Assembly (NCBI GenBank): GCA_015065395.1
Contig: SVQJ01000054.1
Location: 1-10,351, forward strand
Source: Oscillospiraceae bacterium
GTDB lineage: Bacteria > Bacillota > Clostridia > Oscillospirales > CAG-272
Direction of reading: 5' to 3'
DNA length: 10,351 bases
In this document: positions 1 to 7,364 of the stretch, piece by piece
Layout of the letters: each line of letters opens with the position of its first letter
Numbering within the stretch: the first letter of the stretch is position 1
Translations under genes and position numbers: made by a program
Notes under the pieces: model-generated
Told to the model about the DNA's origin: nothing
The model's input: the letters and a program-made list of their open reading frames with translations, nothing else
Databases searched by the model: none

Positions 1-726
1 GCTCCAACAGAGGGAAGCGTGGAAATAAACGGCTGTGATATTATCGACGAGCCCATAGGCGCAAAGAGATCCATCGGTTATCTTCCCGAAATACCACCGC
101 TCTATACGGATATGACCCCTTTTGAATATCTGGAATTTGTGGGCGAGGCAAAGGGGCTTCGCGGAGAAGAGCTTTACGATGAAATGGAATACGTTATGGA
201 AAAGACCGGTATTCTTGAGGTTTCCGACCGTCTTATCAAAAAGCTTTCCAAGGGATACCGACAGAGAGTGGGCATCGCCCAGGCAATAATGGGTGATCCC
301 GATATAATAATCCTTGACGAGCCCACGGTAGGTCTTGACCCTTTGCAGATAATCGAGATACGTACTCTCATAAAAGAGCTTTCCGAAGGGCATACCGTTA
401 TTCTTTCCAGCCATATCCTCCAGGAGATAAGCGCGGTGTGCGACAGGGTTATCATGATCTCAAAAGGCGAGATCGTTGCAAATGAAAGCCTTGAAAAGCT
501 CACCGAAAATGAGACCCTTGAAGAAGCTTTTGTCCGTCTTGCAGGTGAAAGCATCGTCTCTGAGGACTATCCGGAAACAGAAAAAGAACCCTCAAGCGAA
601 GATCGCCGCGGCAAGAAAAAGATCAAGATCGACAGCGACCTCGGTCCTGCATACTATTCGGAAATATACGTCGATGAGGCGCCCGATCCCGAAGACGATA
701 ACGATGCGAAAGGAGAGAACGAATAA
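1..726 (+). CDS. ABC transporter ATP-binding protein, GldA/CcmA-like (5' partial)
   Basis: This is the nucleotide-binding subunit that would hydrolyse ATP on the cytoplasmic face to power the permease encoded next. The reading frame is open from base 1 (visible residues A-P-T-E-G-S-V...), so the true start and the Walker A loop lie upstream of the window; the in-frame GTG at 19 is not the start. Numbering visible residues from base 1, the Q-loop region reads GYLPE (26-30, Glu where many ABC proteins have Gln, common in CcmA/GldA-type ATPases). The signature is LSKGYRQRV (82-90), Walker B is IIILDEP (102-108), the D-loop is GLDP (111-114), and the H-loop is SSH (136-138). After the ATPase core comes a highly charged tail (about 185-241), first basic (RRGKKK), then strongly acidic. 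An AGGAG at 711-715 inside its 3' end serves the next gene. Family is certain; the substrate is unknown. Confidence 0.95.
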   Translation, partial: APTEGSVEINGCDIIDEPIGAKRSIGYLPEIPPLYTDMTPFEYLEFVGEAKGLRGEELYDEMEYVMEKTGILEVSDRLIKKLSKGYRQRVGIAQAIMGDPDIIILDEPTVGLDPLQIIEIRTLIKELSEGHTVILSSHILQEISAVCDRVIMISKGEIVANESLEKLTENETLEEAFVRLAGESIVSEDYPETEKEPSSEDRRGKKKIKIDSDLGPAYYSEIYVDEAPDPEDDNDAKGENE

Positions 727-1613
727 TGAACGCTGTTTTCAAAAAGGAGTTCCGATCCTCCTTCCATTCTCTCACGGCTCCCGTTTTCATCGCCGTGGTG
801 CTTGCCGTTATGGGCGGATTCTTGGTGATGGATCAGTTCAAGGCCGCAGAGCCTCAGCTTGAGTATACCGTTATCAAGGCGTCTTTCTGGTCACTCCTTG
901 TGACCGCTGTGCTCACTATGCGCACTCTTTCCGAGGAAAGACGCGCAAAAACCGATCAACTTCTCTATTTTCTTCCCATAACATCCACCCAGATCATTAT
1001 GGGCAAATTTTTGGCAATGATCTCCGTTTTCGCGATCCCCTTTGTTATCGTATGCATATACCCCGTTTTCCTTTCCGGAAAAGTTGCAAACGGAGACGTT
1101 AATTTCATTTTTACATACGGCACCCTTATCGGTTATTTTCTCCTCGGATGTACGGTTATCGCCCTTAGCATGTTTATCTCCTCGCTCACCGATAACCAGA
1201 TCCTCTCTGCCATCTTCAGCCTCTGCACCTTTGCCGCACTGTATTTCATCGGCAGCTATATTAAGGACATCCCCGAGGATAAATGGATGGGCTTTGCAGC
1301 AGTTATCATCCTCTGCGGCATCGCTTCCGTTATAGTTTACATTGCCACAAACAATTATATCGCATCAGCCGCTGTGGGCGCGATACTTATAGCAGGCTCC
1401 TGCGCTCTCTATATCTTCAAAGCAGAGCTTTACACAGGCCTTTTTGCAAAGATCATAGGCTCCGTTTGCATTTTCCTTCCCCTGGAAGAAATAGCAACCG
1501 TTATAAACGCAAAAGAAATGTTTGATTGGACCCCCTATGTCTATTATCTCAGCGCGACTGCTCTGTTCGTTTTCCTCACAGTACAGTCCTTTGAGAAAAG
1601 ACGCTGGAACTGA
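726..1613 (+). CDS. ABC-2 type permease, GldF-like
   Basis: This is the integral membrane subunit of the transporter whose ATPase is encoded just upstream. It has 295 residues with about six hydrophobic segments, roughly at 17-36, 53-65, 92-117, 127-178 (probably two helices), 186-231 (probably two) and 268-286. The cytoplasmic stretch MRTLSEERRAKTDQLL followed by LPITSTQIIMGKFLA (about 65-97) is characteristic of GldF/ABC-2 permeases. The ATG overlaps the upstream stop as TAATG, with AGGAG at 711-715, which points to translational coupling and a joint complex. In Flavobacterium, GldF works with GldA and GldG in gliding; Firmicute homologues have no assigned substrate. Confidence is high for family and low for role. 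Confidence 0.93.
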   Translation: MNAVFKKEFRSSFHSLTAPVFIAVVLAVMGGFLVMDQFKAAEPQLEYTVIKASFWSLLVTAVLTMRTLSEERRAKTDQLLYFLPITSTQIIMGKFLAMISVFAIPFVIVCIYPVFLSGKVANGDVNFIFTYGTLIGYFLLGCTVIALSMFISSLTDNQILSAIFSLCTFAALYFIGSYIKDIPEDKWMGFAAVIILCGIASVIVYIATNNYIASAAVGAILIAGSCALYIFKAELYTGLFAKIIGSVCIFLPLEEIATVINAKEMFDWTPYVYYLSATALFVFLTVQSFEKRRWN

Positions 1614-1615
1614 TC

Positions 1616-1624
1616 GGGAGGTGG
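1616..1624 (+). promoter_or_regulatory. Strong ribosome binding site of the GldG-like gene
   Basis: GGGAGGTGG is nearly complementary to the 16S 3' end. Its GGAGG core lies 7 bases before the ATG at 1629, which fixes that start, and it begins just 3 bases after the permease stop. Confidence 0.85.
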
Positions 1625-1628
1625 AAAT

Positions 1629-3215
1629 ATGAAAAACAAAAGAATCCTTATATCCGGCTCCTATACCGTAGCTGTTGCAGCCATCGTCATCTGCGTGGCA
1701 GTGGTTGCGAACATTCTTGTTGGCCTTCTCCCCGAGGAAATAAGAAAAACACAGACAAACCCTGAGGAAATGCCCACCATCGGGAAGGTGACCCACGCAC
1801 TCCTGGACAGCCTGGATACCGATATTACAATATATCACCTCTATTCCGAAAGCATTACCGGCACTGATGAGGATGGCAATGAGATCGTTGCCCCCATGGA
1901 CGATAAGATCGCCAACATCCTTGAAAAATACGATAAAGCGTCTGATAGAATAAAGCTAAAGACCATAGACCCTGTAGCTTATCCCGACTTCATGAAGAAA
2001 TATACCCAGAATTCCTACAATCAGAGCAGCGTTATCGTTGAAAGCGAAAAGCGCTGGATGTTCATAGATACAAGCCAGATGTACCGTTGGACCTTTAAGG
2101 ATCTGGGCAGCACGGAATATCTTACCTTTGAGGAAATGTACAATCTTTTGTACTATTATTATTCTCAGGGGGTTGCCCTTTCCCCTGACAATACATATTT
2201 CTTCGGGGAAAATGAGATCACGGGCGCGATTGACTACGTAAGCCGCGAAAGCATCCCCGTGATTTATGAGATGACGGGACACGAGGAAACGGCTCTCGAC
2301 GGTGGATCATACGACGCATATCTTACCGAGGTGAATGCCGCTCTGGAAACACTTACAAAAAAAGAGGACAGCGATTTTGCTATCCCCGAAGGCACGCCCC
2401 TTTTCATAATCAATGCTCCCAAAAAGGATATATCCGAAAAGGAGCTTGAAGCTCTCAAGGCATATATAAATGCAGGCGGAACAGTTATCCTCACCACCGA
2501 TTGCAACACCTATAAGAGCGAGACGATGCCCAATATAGCAGCCCTCTGCGCTTATATGGGAATGAAGGGCATTGAGGAGCTTGTCGTTGAAAGCACGGCA
2601 TATACCGGAGAACAAGGCAGCTACGGATATGCTCAGTATATCGACCAGATCTACGCAAGATCCTCAGGCAAGGGAATACTCAAAAACTATACCTCCCCTA
2701 TTATCATGGTTTCCGGCGGCCACGGCATTTCCACCGTTCTCGACTGTGAAAACGTTGAAGTGACCCCTCTTGCAACCACAACGGAAAATGCATATCTCTA
2801 TACCGAGGACGTAAGAAAGGCCATGGAGGATGCAATGTCCATAACAGAGGAGGAGGAATACTACAAAACGGTGGATGCAATTATAAAGGAAGCTCCCAAG
2901 AACGCATACGATATGGCATGCCAGTCTGTTCTTAAAGACAGCGAAGGCAATTCCCGGGGCACGCTCTACTGGTTCGCCACCTCCAATGCTCTCGTTCAGA
3001 ATTCTTCCTTTGAGGCGGTATTCTCCCTTATAGTCAGCGATACCTGCGATACGGATGAATCCATTTCTCTTATCGGTAAAGAGGTTGGCGAGGAGCCTGT
3101 GCTTGAGATCGAAGAAAACGAAAAGGAAGTATGGGGCATCGTTCTCATAGGCGTTATCCCCGTGCTTTGCATAATTCCCGGAATCATTCTCTGGGATATC
3201 CGCCGCAGAAAGTAA
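1629..3215 (+). CDS. GldG-like ABC transporter auxiliary protein
   Basis: This 528-residue membrane-anchored protein is of the GldG / ABC_transp_aux type. One N-terminal hydrophobic helix (about 11-34) is followed by a large, presumably extracytoplasmic domain, then a C-terminal transmembrane helix (about 502-523) and a short basic tail (RRRK). After the first helix, a segment with THALLDSLDTDITIYHLYSE resembles the GldG-family opening about a short peptide-like strand. The stretch EITGAIDYVSRESIPVIYEMTGHEE-like (around residues 195-220) matches the family pattern ending in the conserved T-G-H-E. The domain is thought to be a non-enzymatic partner of GldF. It sits 15 bases after the permease and 9 bases before the DUF4340 gene, so these belong to one transporter. 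The substrate is unknown; the family call rests on domain order and neighbours. Confidence 0.88.
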   Translation: MKNKRILISGSYTVAVAAIVICVAVVANILVGLLPEEIRKTQTNPEEMPTIGKVTHALLDSLDTDITIYHLYSESITGTDEDGNEIVAPMDDKIANILEKYDKASDRIKLKTIDPVAYPDFMKKYTQNSYNQSSVIVESEKRWMFIDTSQMYRWTFKDLGSTEYLTFEEMYNLLYYYYSQGVALSPDNTYFFGENEITGAIDYVSRESIPVIYEMTGHEETALDGGSYDAYLTEVNAALETLTKKEDSDFAIPEGTPLFIINAPKKDISEKELEALKAYINAGGTVILTTDCNTYKSETMPNIAALCAYMGMKGIEELVVESTAYTGEQGSYGYAQYIDQIYARSSGKGILKNYTSPIIMVSGGHGISTVLDCENVEVTPLATTTENAYLYTEDVRKAMEDAMSITEEEEYYKTVDAIIKEAPKNAYDMACQSVLKDSEGNSRGTLYWFATSNALVQNSSFEAVFSLIVSDTCDTDESISLIGKEVGEEPVLEIEENEKEVWGIVLIGVIPVLCIIPGIILWDIRRRK

Positions 3216-3224
3216 GGCACTGCC

Positions 3225-4235
3225 ATGAAAAAGAAAGCAAAGAAAAGAATAATAACCCTTATTTCTCTGATCCTTTTTCTCAGTGCTTGCATAATTATCG
3301 GCGTCCTTCTGAAGGGTGCCAATGATAAGAGAGAAAAAGAAGCAAGTGAGGATAACACAAATACCATTGTGGCCTTCAACGCCGAAAACAGCATCATAAC
3401 CTCTTTTTCCTTCACAAGAGATGAGGAAAGCCTCTCCTTTGTTTACGAAAACGATAAATGGCTGTGGAGCGAGGATCGTGACTTTCCCCTGGATCAGGAA
3501 GATATTTCCGAAATGGCAAGCGCAGTCAGCTTTATTGAAGCAAGCCTTATGGTAAAGGATCCCTCCGATGATCTCTCGGTCTACGGCCTTGATTCTCCGG
3601 CGTTAAAGGTGGAGGCTGTATTCTCCGATAAAAGCCAAAAGACATTCCTATTCGGTGATACCAGCACATATAACAACTGCCAGTACTTCACCGTTGAAGG
3701 CAGCGGAGATATTTATATGCTGGAAACCACAGTTTCCACCGCCTTCGGAGTTGACCTTGATTCCCTTTATGCCGCTGAAACTTATCAGCTCTTCAAGGAC
3801 AGCGTTTATCAAAGCAAGGTAAAGAGCTTTACCCTTACAGGACTTAACGGAGAGGAGATAACCGTTAACGATGAAGAGGGAATAGAAGCGCTTTACGATC
3901 TCATCTACTCTCTGGATCTTTCCGAAAGAGCAGATTATTATGCAGACGCAAACGAGATGCTTGAGAGCTACGGGATCGGTGATAACAGCAGAAAGATCAA
4001 GGTGAGCTACACCGTTGAAGTAACCGTTACCGACGATAACGGAAGCCCGAAAAAAAGCGAGATCACAAAGGAATATACTTCTCTTATCGGCAGCAAATTT
4101 GAAAATGTAGCCGAAGACGGAAAGGAAAGCAAAGAATGCTATTATTACACTCACAGCGGCTCCACCGTTGTATATTCCCGGGACAGTGAAACCATCGAAA
4201 GCATTTTTGAATACGTGGGCCTTTTCTCACACTGA
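3225..4235 (+). CDS. DUF4340 domain-containing membrane-anchored protein
   Basis: The protein has 336 residues: a lysine-rich N-terminus, one hydrophobic segment (about 9-29) and a long soluble region expected outside the membrane. It matches DUF4340 by its repeated pattern of short beta strands, for example the LSVYGLDSPALKVEA stretch and FLFGDTSTYNNCQYFTVEG, and by its place behind a GldG-like gene, where DUF4340 genes commonly sit. LSAC at 19-22 resembles a lipobox, but the hydrophobic run continues after the Cys (IIIGVLL), so a plain membrane anchor seems likelier than a lipoprotein. The gap to the GldG-like stop is only 9 bases and the ribosome binding site is weak (AAGTAAGG overlapping the stop), so translation is probably coupled. 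Its probable role is an accessory of the transporter; the molecular function is unknown. Confidence 0.87.
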   Translation: MKKKAKKRIITLISLILFLSACIIIGVLLKGANDKREKEASEDNTNTIVAFNAENSIITSFSFTRDEESLSFVYENDKWLWSEDRDFPLDQEDISEMASAVSFIEASLMVKDPSDDLSVYGLDSPALKVEAVFSDKSQKTFLFGDTSTYNNCQYFTVEGSGDIYMLETTVSTAFGVDLDSLYAAETYQLFKDSVYQSKVKSFTLTGLNGEEITVNDEEGIEALYDLIYSLDLSERADYYADANEMLESYGIGDNSRKIKVSYTVEVTVTDDNGSPKKSEITKEYTSLIGSKFENVAEDGKESKECYYYTHSGSTVVYSRDSETIESIFEYVGLFSH

Positions 4236-4265
4236 AGGGCCTGACACAATAAGGAGAGGTTAACA

Positions 4266-4715
4266 ATGATAATCGATAAGCTTTCAAACCTTAGAAGCTA
4301 TGCTTCCTTTAATGAAAAATTCAATATCATCTGCGAATTTCTGGAGAAAAACGACCTGAACTCTCTTTGTGAGGGCAGGATCGATCTTTCCGACGGCGTT
4401 TTTCTCAATATCAGCAGCTACGAGCCCTACAGCGCAGGTGATAAATGGGAGACCCATAAAAAATACGCAGACCTTCAGATAGTCGTTGAGGGTGACGAGT
4501 GCATGGATGCTTCATCCATCACAGATGTGGAAGGCCCCAACGGCTATAACGAAGATGACGATTATGAGTTCTACGATATCTGCAAAGGCTCCGTCACCAC
4601 CGTCCGTGCCCTCCCCGGAACATTTGCATATTTCGCTCCCTGCGATCCCCACCGTCCCGGAATCAAGTTCAATTCCGAAAAAGTGAAAAAGGCAGTGTTC
4701 AAGATCCCTGTATAA
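4266..4715 (+). CDS. YhcH/YjgK/YiaL (NanQ-like) family protein
   Basis: This small cytoplasmic protein of 149 residues has the usual length of the YhcH/YjgK/YiaL (DUF386) family, a cupin-like beta barrel. Visible hallmarks are W-E-T-H-K-K-Y-A-D-L-Q-I-V-V-E-G (about 62-77) and the C-terminal A-P-C-D-P-H-R-P-G-I (about 124-133); the histidines are the expected metal ligands. E. coli YhcH (NanQ) has been described as a sialic acid anomerase, and the related EbgC is a beta-galactosidase accessory, so a sugar-anomer role is plausible. No sialic acid or glycosidase gene is visible here, so the substrate cannot be named. AAGGAGAGG at 4251-4259 sets the start. It is probably the last gene of the transporter operon: the gap is 30 bases with no terminator before it and a strong one after it. 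Confidence 0.92.
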   Translation: MIIDKLSNLRSYASFNEKFNIICEFLEKNDLNSLCEGRIDLSDGVFLNISSYEPYSAGDKWETHKKYADLQIVVEGDECMDASSITDVEGPNGYNEDDDYEFYDICKGSVTTVRALPGTFAYFAPCDPHRPGIKFNSEKVKKAVFKIPV

Positions 4716-4732
4716 AGATAATTTCATAAGAA

Positions 4733-4773
4733 AAAGCCTTGTAAAAGCATTATTTCAGCTTTTACAAGGCTTT
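4733..4773 (+). terminator. Rho-independent terminator of the transporter operon, likely bidirectional
   Basis: A perfect 16-bp stem (4733-4748 with 4758-4773) encloses a 9-base loop and is followed on the + strand by a T-rich run (TCTTGTATTTT). Read on the - strand the same hairpin is followed by CTTTTTCTTATG, so it can also stop transcripts arriving from the leftward sigma factor gene ending at 4888. It sits 17 bases after the YhcH stop. Confidence 0.92.
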
Positions 4774-4887
4774 CTTGTATTTTGACGTTAAATTTCAGTT
4801 TGGCAGGCATTTGTTGTTGGCTTAAACCGAAAGAACCAAAGGAACTTCAAAAATGCCACAGCATTTTCAATGTGGTATTCAAATGCT
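4774..4887. other. Intergenic stretch between convergent genes
   Basis: This stretch lies between the operon terminator and the 3' end of the sigma factor gene. Besides an imperfect 9-bp hairpin (4852-4860 with 4871-4879, one G-U pair on the + strand), I see no gene, promoter or RNA in it. Confidence 0.5.
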
Positions 4888-6360
4888 TTAGCACTTGAGG
4901 GCGATAACACCGGGATGCTTGGCTTCATCGGGATATACGACCCCGTTTTCCTCGCAAATATCCGCAATAATGGAAAAAATGATCATTATCACTGCATGGA
5001 TAAAGGTATCCTCTTCAACCGAAAGGCCCTCAGGTGCACGGTTTCTCATGCTCTCGGCACAGATCGCGGTGCATCCGCGAATGACCTCGCAAAGGCTGTC
5101 CCCTTCTGCATTAAGAATATTCCAGATCAAATCATCCCACTCTTCCTTCGAAAAAACGGGGATCTCGGTCTTTTGGGGATCCTTCTTATAAACTGCACAC
5201 AGCTTGTCCACCTCGGAAAAATCAAAAGCTTTGTCAAAGCCGAGAACCGCAGCCTTTTGTCCGGCACCGTTATTGTAAAAGAACGCCATTGAGCTCGCCT
5301 TCCTTTTAACGGGAACATCGTTTATGTCGCAGGAAAAGCCGTAGCAAAGTCCGATGGTATCTCTGCATATCTTCTGTGAAAAATCATTTTTCGGAGCTCT
5401 GTCATATCCGGATGCCATTGCAAGCACGAGGATGTCCCAAAGGAGAAGGTCACGGTCAAGATCGCTTCCCGCAAAGCCCATTGCCTTGACATCGCTGAGC
5501 TTTTCTTTCAGCGAATGGCAAACGGATGAAACTCTGCCTGCATATTCCCTCTTGCATTTTTCAACGGTCTCTGCAAAGAAGCCTTCATCCATAATGATAA
5601 TTTGGGTTTGATACTTGTCTGCCCCGGTCTTCTTAAGAAATCCGTAATCGCAAAGCACTTTTATCTCATCCTCAAGATAAACCGCGGGCACTCCAAGCTC
5701 TATGCAAAGCTCGCTTATGCTCATGGGAGAATAATATGCAGATGTGAGCACCTGACCCGGGAGCTTTCTTTTTTCAAAGAGATTTTCATATTCTTCCGTT
5801 TTGTTCCCGCAAAACGCTACTCTTAGGGTAAAGGGCGCGGGATTAAAGCTTTTTTCTCCAAACTGTCTTTCCATTGCTATTCCTTCTTTCAAAATTTTTC
5901 TCGTTTTGAACAGATAGTATTTGACGTTTTCAGGGGTGAGAGAATACTTTTCTGCGATATCTTTTACGGAAAGCTCATTGAAATAATAGTCTACACTGCA
6001 CCTGCGATGGTTTTTCGCAAGAAGAGCAAGCTCTCGGTGCAAAGCGCAAACAGTCTCTTTTTTTACCGTGATGCTTTCCGGCGTATCCTCACATTGGGGT
6101 TCAACTGTACTGTCAAGATCTGAACAGCTGTGCTTTTTGCGCTTCTTAAGGAAGTTGGAATAGGTGTTTCTTGCCACTTGCCAAAACCAACCGAAAAAGG
6201 CATCATCGCATTTTAATCGGTGCGCATTTTCTATAACAGCAAGCATGGTATCACCTGCAAGATCCTCTGCATCCTCCTTGTTGGAAACTCGGGAAAGCGC
6301 CCACGCATACAGTATCTTCATGTTCTCCGCCACAAGGCATTGCGCCTTTTCACGTGTCAT
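4888..6360 (-). CDS. ECF-type sigma-70 family sigma factor with long C-terminal extension
   Basis: It would direct RNA polymerase to a specific promoter set. From the ATG at 6360 it has 490 residues. Sigma region 2 covers about 1-76, with KEDAEDLAGDTMLAVIEN at 28-45 and WFWQVARNTYSNFLKKRKK at 58-76. Sigma region 4 covers about 103-160, with a helix-turn-helix (ELSVKDIAEKYSLTPENVKYYLFKTRK). ECF factors normally end here at about 160-200 residues; this one continues for about 330. Residues 200-258 resemble a winged helix (SISELCIELGVP... then EIKVLCDYGFLKK); the rest looks largely helical and is rich in Cys, and I do not recognise it. The in-frame TTG at 6384 has no ribosome binding site, whereas AAGGGGG at 6368-6374 lies 7 bases before the ATG at 6360, so I chose the ATG. 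No anti-sigma gene is adjacent and no clear sigma-A promoter is visible upstream. Sigma-factor identity is confident; the targets and signal are unknown. Confidence 0.88.
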   Translation of the reverse strand: MTREKAQCLVAENMKILYAWALSRVSNKEDAEDLAGDTMLAVIENAHRLKCDDAFFGWFWQVARNTYSNFLKKRKKHSCSDLDSTVEPQCEDTPESITVKKETVCALHRELALLAKNHRRCSVDYYFNELSVKDIAEKYSLTPENVKYYLFKTRKILKEGIAMERQFGEKSFNPAPFTLRVAFCGNKTEEYENLFEKRKLPGQVLTSAYYSPMSISELCIELGVPAVYLEDEIKVLCDYGFLKKTGADKYQTQIIIMDEGFFAETVEKCKREYAGRVSSVCHSLKEKLSDVKAMGFAGSDLDRDLLLWDILVLAMASGYDRAPKNDFSQKICRDTIGLCYGFSCDINDVPVKRKASSMAFFYNNGAGQKAAVLGFDKAFDFSEVDKLCAVYKKDPQKTEIPVFSKEEWDDLIWNILNAEGDSLCEVIRGCTAICAESMRNRAPEGLSVEEDTFIHAVIMIIFSIIADICEENGVVYPDEAKHPGVIALKC

Positions 6361-6367
6361 TGCTCTG

Positions 6368-6374
6368 CCCCCTT
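6368..6374 (-). promoter_or_regulatory. Ribosome binding site deciding the sigma factor start
   Basis: On the - strand AAGGGGG stands 7 bases before the ATG at 6360. The alternative upstream in-frame TTG (6384) has only A/T-rich sequence before it, so the shorter protein is preferred. Confidence 0.7.
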
Positions 6375-6487
6375 CTTTTGTCAAATTTATTTCTTGAAAG
6401 CTGCTTTCGTTAATACAGTAGCATTAGCTTGGCTTTGGTTAGGAGAATTTTCGTTTTTTTCTAAAATTTATATTCTGCCAAAAACAC

Positions 6488-6520
6488 AAAGATCCTTGCA
6501 AAATCAAAGCAAGGATCTTT
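6488..6520 (-). terminator. Rho-independent terminator of the SGNH hydrolase gene
   Basis: A perfect 12-bp stem (6488-6499 with 6509-6520) with a 9-base loop is followed on the - strand by GTGTTTTTGG. It begins about 19 bases after the SGNH stop and separates that gene from the sigma factor gene downstream, implying that the sigma factor has its own promoter in about 6361-6487. Confidence 0.88.
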
Positions 6521-6538
6521 GCTGCTCATATACAGGGC

Positions 6539-7246
6539 TTATTTTTTGAAAAACTCGCAAAGCTTAGGCTCAAGGACCTGACGCATAAGCTCATAACCTG
6601 CATGATTGGGATGAATACCCTCTCTGCTGGTGTTATCAAGAAGGGTAAGACCATCCTCCTTGGTCATATTGGAGAAGTAATCAATGAAGGTGACTCCCAT
6701 TTCGGCGCACATTTTTTCAAGCTCGCCGTTTACTCTTTTAATGATCTTATTGCGGATGGCATTATTGCCCACCTGAGCACCCTGAGGAAGAAGAGAGCCG
6801 ACCCAAATCTCAATTCCGTTTTCTTTTGCCTCGTTTATCATCTTAACATGGGAATCAATGATGATCTTCACAGCCTTCTGCTGATCCTCTTCCCTGTAAT
6901 CACCGGTTTCGCTGTCGATGCAATCCTCCAAGAACCACAGATTGTTGCATCCTACAAGGATAATGCAGAGACGGGGTGCAAGCTGGGTCACATCAGCAGC
7001 AAAACGCCATGCAAGGGTATTTGCCATATCACCGCCGATTCCGCGGTTCACGATGAAGCCGAATTTATGATAGAACTGACCCGCCTCCATAAAATGAGTT
7101 ATGGAATCTCCCGCAAACAGAATATCTATTTTTGAGTCGGGGGTAAAAAACAGCTGCTCGTTCTTTATATCAAATTCGCATCTGCGGGAATTGGTATCGT
7201 TGTTTTCACAATCGCCGGGGGTCAGAAACTCTCTTTCGTTTTTCAT
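6539..7246 (-). CDS. SGNH/GDSL-family hydrolase
   Basis: This 235-residue esterase/lipase-like enzyme has no signal peptide or membrane segment, so it is probably cytoplasmic. SGNH blocks appear in order: block I FAGDSIT with nucleophile Ser48; block II NRGIGGD (67-73) with its glycine; block III VGCNN (98-102) with oxyanion-hole Asn101; and block V REGIHPNHAGY with catalytic His212. The usual Asp of the block V DxxH motif is Glu209 here. Family members deacylate esters of sugars, lipids or phospholipids; the substrate cannot be read from sequence. AGAGAGGTC (in 7254-7263) precedes the ATG, a strong promoter lies at 7279-7307, and a terminator follows, so it is a single-gene transcript diverging from the helicase gene. 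Confidence 0.92.
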   Translation of the reverse strand: MKNEREFLTPGDCENNDTNSRRCEFDIKNEQLFFTPDSKIDILFAGDSITHFMEAGQFYHKFGFIVNRGIGGDMANTLAWRFAADVTQLAPRLCIILVGCNNLWFLEDCIDSETGDYREEDQQKAVKIIIDSHVKMINEAKENGIEIWVGSLLPQGAQVGNNAIRNKIIKRVNGELEKMCAEMGVTFIDYFSNMTKEDGLTLLDNTSREGIHPNHAGYELMRQVLEPKLCEFFKK

Positions 7247-7278
7247 AGTGCAAAGACCTCTCTTTTGATTTTTTTATC

Positions 7279-7307
7279 ATTGTAACACATATTGTGGGAA
7301 TATTCAA
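7279..7307 (-). promoter_or_regulatory. Sigma-A promoter of the SGNH hydrolase gene
   Basis: On the - strand TTGAAT (7307-7302) and TACAAT (7284-7279) are separated by exactly 17 bases, and a TG one base upstream of the -10 makes it an extended -10. The -10 lies about 32 bases before the ATG. An 8-bp palindrome GAATATTC (7298-7305) overlaps the -35. Confidence 0.78.
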
Positions 7308-7310
7308 TAA

Positions 7311-7338
7311 TTTGTGGATTTTTAATCTTCGGTATGAT
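7311..7338 (+). promoter_or_regulatory. Possible promoter of the helicase gene
   Basis: TATGAT (7333-7338) is a fair -10 and TTTGTG (7311-7316) a weak -35 at 16-base spacing, placing the start of transcription shortly before the ribosome binding site. The helicase gene must be transcribed from this divergent gap, but the -35 match is poor. Confidence 0.4.
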
Positions 7339-7357
7339 AAAATGAATGTATCAAAAA

Positions 7358-7364
7358 AAGGAGG
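7358..7364 (+). promoter_or_regulatory. Ribosome binding site deciding the helicase start
   Basis: AAGGAGG lies 5 bases before the ATG at 7370. An in-frame ATG at 7346 would place this site inside the coding region and has no such site of its own, so the start at 7370 is preferred. Confidence 0.85.

Noticed and set aside
1365..1838. Open frame on the - strand across the permease/GldG-like junction (157 codons)
   Set aside because: It overlaps two well supported coupled genes and its composition is Cys/His-rich in the manner of a shadow frame.
3282..3290. Lipobox-like L-S-A-C in the DUF4340 protein
   Set aside because: The hydrophobic stretch continues past the Cys, and residues after it (IIIG) are unlike a mature lipoprotein start; a membrane anchor fits better. 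Not fully excluded.
4852..4879. Imperfect 9-bp hairpin between the convergent genes as a second terminator for the sigma factor gene
   Set aside because: On the - strand it carries an A-C mismatch and only a TTT run after it; the 4733-4773 hairpin is far stronger in both directions.
4870..5292. Open frame on the + strand opposite the sigma factor 3' half (140 codons)
   Set aside because: It is a mirror of the sigma factor coding frame, with no ribosome binding site and no family resemblance.
6379..6384. TTGACA on the - strand upstream of the sigma factor ATG as a -35 element
   Set aside because: A matching -10 would fall at or inside the start codon region, leaving no room for a leader with the ribosome binding site at 6368-6374.
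6602..7135. Long open frame on the + strand opposite the SGNH hydrolase gene (177 codons)
   Set aside because: It lies wholly within a gene whose protein shows all SGNH blocks; the antisense translation has no recognisable motif and no ribosome binding site.
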